From the NCBI GenBank assembly GCA_937923225.1, contig CALAKR010000445.1, forward strand, positions 1 through 7,244: a stretch of 7,244 bases of DNA. Reading direction: 5' to 3'. This DNA is from an uncultured Aquabacterium sp. Its GTDB lineage: Bacteria > Pseudomonadota > Gammaproteobacteria > Burkholderiales > Burkholderiaceae_C. The notes below the pieces were generated by a model, which saw only the letters and a list, made by a program, of their open reading frames with translations, was not told where the DNA came from and did no database searches. The position numbers and the translations under genes are program-made. Shown here piece by piece: positions 5,379-7,244 of this stretch. Within the stretch, counting starts at the first letter, position 1, and every line of letters starts with the position of its first letter.

Positions 5379-6438
5379 CTGTCACCAGACCCAGAAAGTG
5401 GTCGAGCATTTGGAAGTGATCGTCATGGAACTGGTCCTCCATGTCGGCAAGCCGGCTGATGTCGACCCAATCGGCCGACTGCGCATCGTCATCCGCCTCA
5501 ATGGTGGGCAAAGGGCCATCCCCGAGATCGAAATGGAAGGTGTGCGAAATGGTGCGCCCGCGCTGGCTTCGGGCGGGCTGGTCGAACACGGCCGAGCCTT
5601 TGAGCGCGGCCTTCATGGTCGATGCGGGCAGGCTCAGCCGCGTTTCCTCGCGAAGCTCTCGCACCGCTGACTGGTAGGCGCTCTCGTTCTGCTCGATGAA
5701 GCCACCAGGCAGCGCATGAAGCCCCACGCCAGGAGGCTGCCCACGGCGGATGAGCAGAATCTTATCCGCGCATTGCACCACCGCGTCCACCGTCACGAAC
5801 ACAGGGGGATAGGGCGCGGCAGACCATGCCTCTTTGTACTTTCTGAGCATGCGCCACTCCCCGGCCAGTTCGGCATGGACGGGCAGGGCCGCCTGTGCGG
5901 CCAGGGCTTGCAGCGTGCTGGACGGCACCATCGTTGACAGCGTCTTCAGCACAGCAGTTGTTTCATCGCCCGACTGCCCGAAGTAGACATCACGAATGTG
6001 GGAAGCATCTGCGGGGTTGCGTTCGTCCATCTGTGCTCGATCCCAGCCTTCGAACGCTGAGAGATCGGCGCCCACCATGTCTGCGGAGCGGCCGAGCCAC
6101 ACCACGCCGAAGTGCGCTTTCCCCGTTCGCTCACGCCCAAGAGCATCCACACCTGCACGGATGGCCTGAAACCATCGGTCGTCATCACGCTCGTCACGGA
6201 CGGGCAGAAATGCCACCCGGGCCTGCTCCGCTTCAGGCAGGGCAAGACGGATCATGTCGACCCGCTCCTGCCACGTGAAGGGGTTGCGTGGCGTCCTGGC
6301 CTGCCTGGCTGATCCGATCACCACGATGACCTGGCCCGCCTTGGCAAAGGCCTGTTCCAACAAGGCCAGATGGCCGTTGTGGAAGGGCTGGAAACGGCCA
6401 ATGCAGACGGCCAGGTCCTTCTTGCTGTGTGTGCTCAT
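5365..6438 (-). CDS. nadM: Bifunctional NMN adenylyltransferase / Nudix hydrolase
   Basis: This is a fusion of an archaeal-type NMN adenylyltransferase (NadM) and a Nudix ADP-ribose pyrophosphatase, as in cyanobacterial and Francisella NadM-Nudix proteins of about 340-350 residues. Here it has 357. The first domain has CIGRFQPFHNGHLALL (12-27) with the nucleotidyl-transfer HNGH (20-23) and, near 145-149, ADASHIR in place of the usual I-S-x-T-x-I-R. The second has a Nudix box from Gly246 to Leu268 with Glu252, REL (260-262) and EE (264-265). The box ends TRL instead of xGL, which I recall as usual in this subfamily. It joins NMN to AMP to give NAD+ and can cleave ADP-ribose to AMP and ribose 5-phosphate. 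I chose the ATG at 6438; a TTG at 6447 would add three residues, and neither has a strong ribosome site. It lies 18 bases after nadE and overlaps the radical SAM start by 14. Confidence 0.93.
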   Translation of the reverse strand: MSTHSKKDLAVCIGRFQPFHNGHLALLEQAFAKAGQVIVVIGSARQARTPRNPFTWQERVDMIRLALPEAEQARVAFLPVRDERDDDRWFQAIRAGVDALGRERTGKAHFGVVWLGRSADMVGADLSAFEGWDRAQMDERNPADASHIRDVYFGQSGDETTAVLKTLSTMVPSSTLQALAAQAALPVHAELAGEWRMLRKYKEAWSAAPYPPVFVTVDAVVQCADKILLIRRGQPPGVGLHALPGGFIEQNESAYQSAVRELREETRLSLPASTMKAALKGSAVFDQPARSQRGRTISHTFHFDLGDGPLPTIEADDDAQSADWVDISRLADMEDQFHDDHFQMLDHFLGLVTDGPR

Positions 6439-6456
6439 GGGCTGCAACGTTGAATG

Positions 6457-7244
6457 TCAGTAGTGCCTGGCGGCAATGGGCATCTGCCGGCCGGAGCCGA
6501 ATGCGCGCGAGCGCACACGGATGATGGGTGGAGATTGGCGGCGCTTGTATTCGTTGCGCGCTACCATCTGGCACACCTTGTCGATCAGCGCCTGGCCTTC
6601 AGGCTGAGTTCGCAGCTCCTCCACGAACCGCCTGGCCCGCTCGTACTCATCCCTGGCCAGTCGCTCACCTTCGACCAGGTACTTCAGGATCTCGTCGAGC
6701 ACCGGGTAAGGCGGCAGGCTGTCGGTGTCTTTCTGATCAGGCGCCAACTCGGCCGACGGCGGTTTATCGATGATGGCCATGGGGATCAGTTCCGTCCCGG
6801 CGGCTTCATTGACATGCCTCGACAAGGCGAACACTTCGGTCTTGTACAGATCACCGATCAGCCCGAGACCACCATTGGTGTCGCCGTACAGGGTGCAGTA
6901 GCCCACGGCGATCTCCGACTTGTTGCCGGTGGTCAGCAGCAGGTGGCCGAAGCTGTTGGAATGGGCCATCAGCACCGTGCCCCGGATGCGGGCCTGCAGG
7001 TTCTCCAAGGCCAGCCCCTTCATGGGTTGCCCATAGGTGGATTCGAACTGCTGGGCGTGAACAGCCACGGTGTCCGCGATGGGGTGCGTGAACAGCTGGA
7101 GGCCCAGGTTGCGGCAGAGCGTCACAGAATCACTCACCGAACCGGTGGATGAATAGCGCGACGGCATGGTCACGGCCGCCACATTGTCTGCGCCCAGCGC
7201 CTCGGCCGCCAGCGCCAGGGTCAACGCGCTGTCGATGCCGCCTG
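6457..7244 (-). CDS. nadE: NAD synthetase, glutamine-dependent (C-terminal part)
   Basis: The 5' end lies beyond the right edge; 261 whole codons are visible. NadE amidates nicotinic acid adenine dinucleotide to NAD+ using ATP. The visible part starts at GGIDSALTLAL, the PP-loop that binds ATP pyrophosphate (an S codon is consistent just before it), followed by TMPSRYSS, LLTTGNKSEIAVGYCTLYGD and IDKPPSAEL, all NAD synthetase signatures. The C-terminus NEYKRRQSPPIIRVRSRAFGSG and then RQMPIAARHY is typical of long, glutamine-dependent NadE with an N-terminal nitrilase domain, so that domain is expected outside the window but is not seen. An apparent start inside it at 7224 is a TTG codon in the middle of the PP-loop region and not a real start. 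It is the most upstream visible gene of the minus operon. Confidence 0.95.
   Translation of the reverse strand, partial: GGIDSALTLALAAEALGADNVAAVTMPSRYSSTGSVSDSVTLCRNLGLQLFTHPIADTVAVHAQQFESTYGQPMKGLALENLQARIRGTVLMAHSNSFGHLLLTTGNKSEIAVGYCTLYGDTNGGLGLIGDLYKTEVFALSRHVNEAAGTELIPMAIIDKPPSAELAPDQKDTDSLPPYPVLDEILKYLVEGERLARDEYERARRFVEELRTQPEGQALIDKVCQMVARNEYKRRQSPPIIRVRSRAFGSGRQMPIAARHY

Noticed and set aside
6454..7152. 232-codon open frame on the plus strand opposite nadE
   Set aside because: It is an antisense shadow of nadE, with low-complexity composition and no recognisable domain.

Overview
The window is GC-rich, densely packed bacterial DNA. The protein sequences, in particular a long-form glutamine-dependent NAD synthetase and a fused NadM-Nudix protein, suggest a proteobacterium, most likely a betaproteobacterium of the Burkholderiales. 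That assignment is by impression of the sequences and was not searched. Almost every gene deals with NAD+, ADP-ribose or RNA 2'-phosphate chemistry, or sits in an operon with such genes.

Left part (1-2243): a divergent cluster. On the minus strand lie a macro-domain ADP-ribose hydrolase gene, broken by a one-base frameshift (98-594), and after it the first 25 codons of what looks like a NADAR-family gene (1-77, running off the edge). On the plus strand lie kptA/tpt1 RNA 2'-phosphotransferase (710-1282), a small protein that resembles the ADP-ribosyltransferase fold (1279-1623), and a DUF4291 protein (1620-2243). The three plus-strand genes are joined by 4-base ATGA overlaps. The AT-rich gap at 595-709 holds two back-to-back sigma70-type promoters whose -10 boxes overlap. 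A perfect 7-3-7 palindrome is placed so that one repressor could shut off both.

Right part (2235-7244): a minus-strand operon that runs, in transcription order, from nadE (5' end outside the window), through nadM-Nudix, a radical SAM enzyme and a PLP-fold aminotransferase-like protein, to a SAM-dependent methyltransferase. All junctions are overlaps or very short gaps. The first two genes make NAD+ (NMN or NaMN adenylylation, then amidation) and can break down ADP-ribose. The last three form an uncharacterised enzyme set that looks biosynthetic or modifying. This operon meets the DUF4291 gene tail to tail with a 9-base overlap, leaving no room for a terminator.

The most notable points are the coupling of an NAD+-making operon to an unexplained radical SAM / aminotransferase / methyltransferase trio, its position next to an ADP-ribose and RNA-repair divergon, the compact shared promoter-operator, the frameshifted macro gene, and the altered active-site signature of the aminotransferase-like protein. 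No RNA gene, CRISPR array, insertion sequence or convincing terminator was seen.
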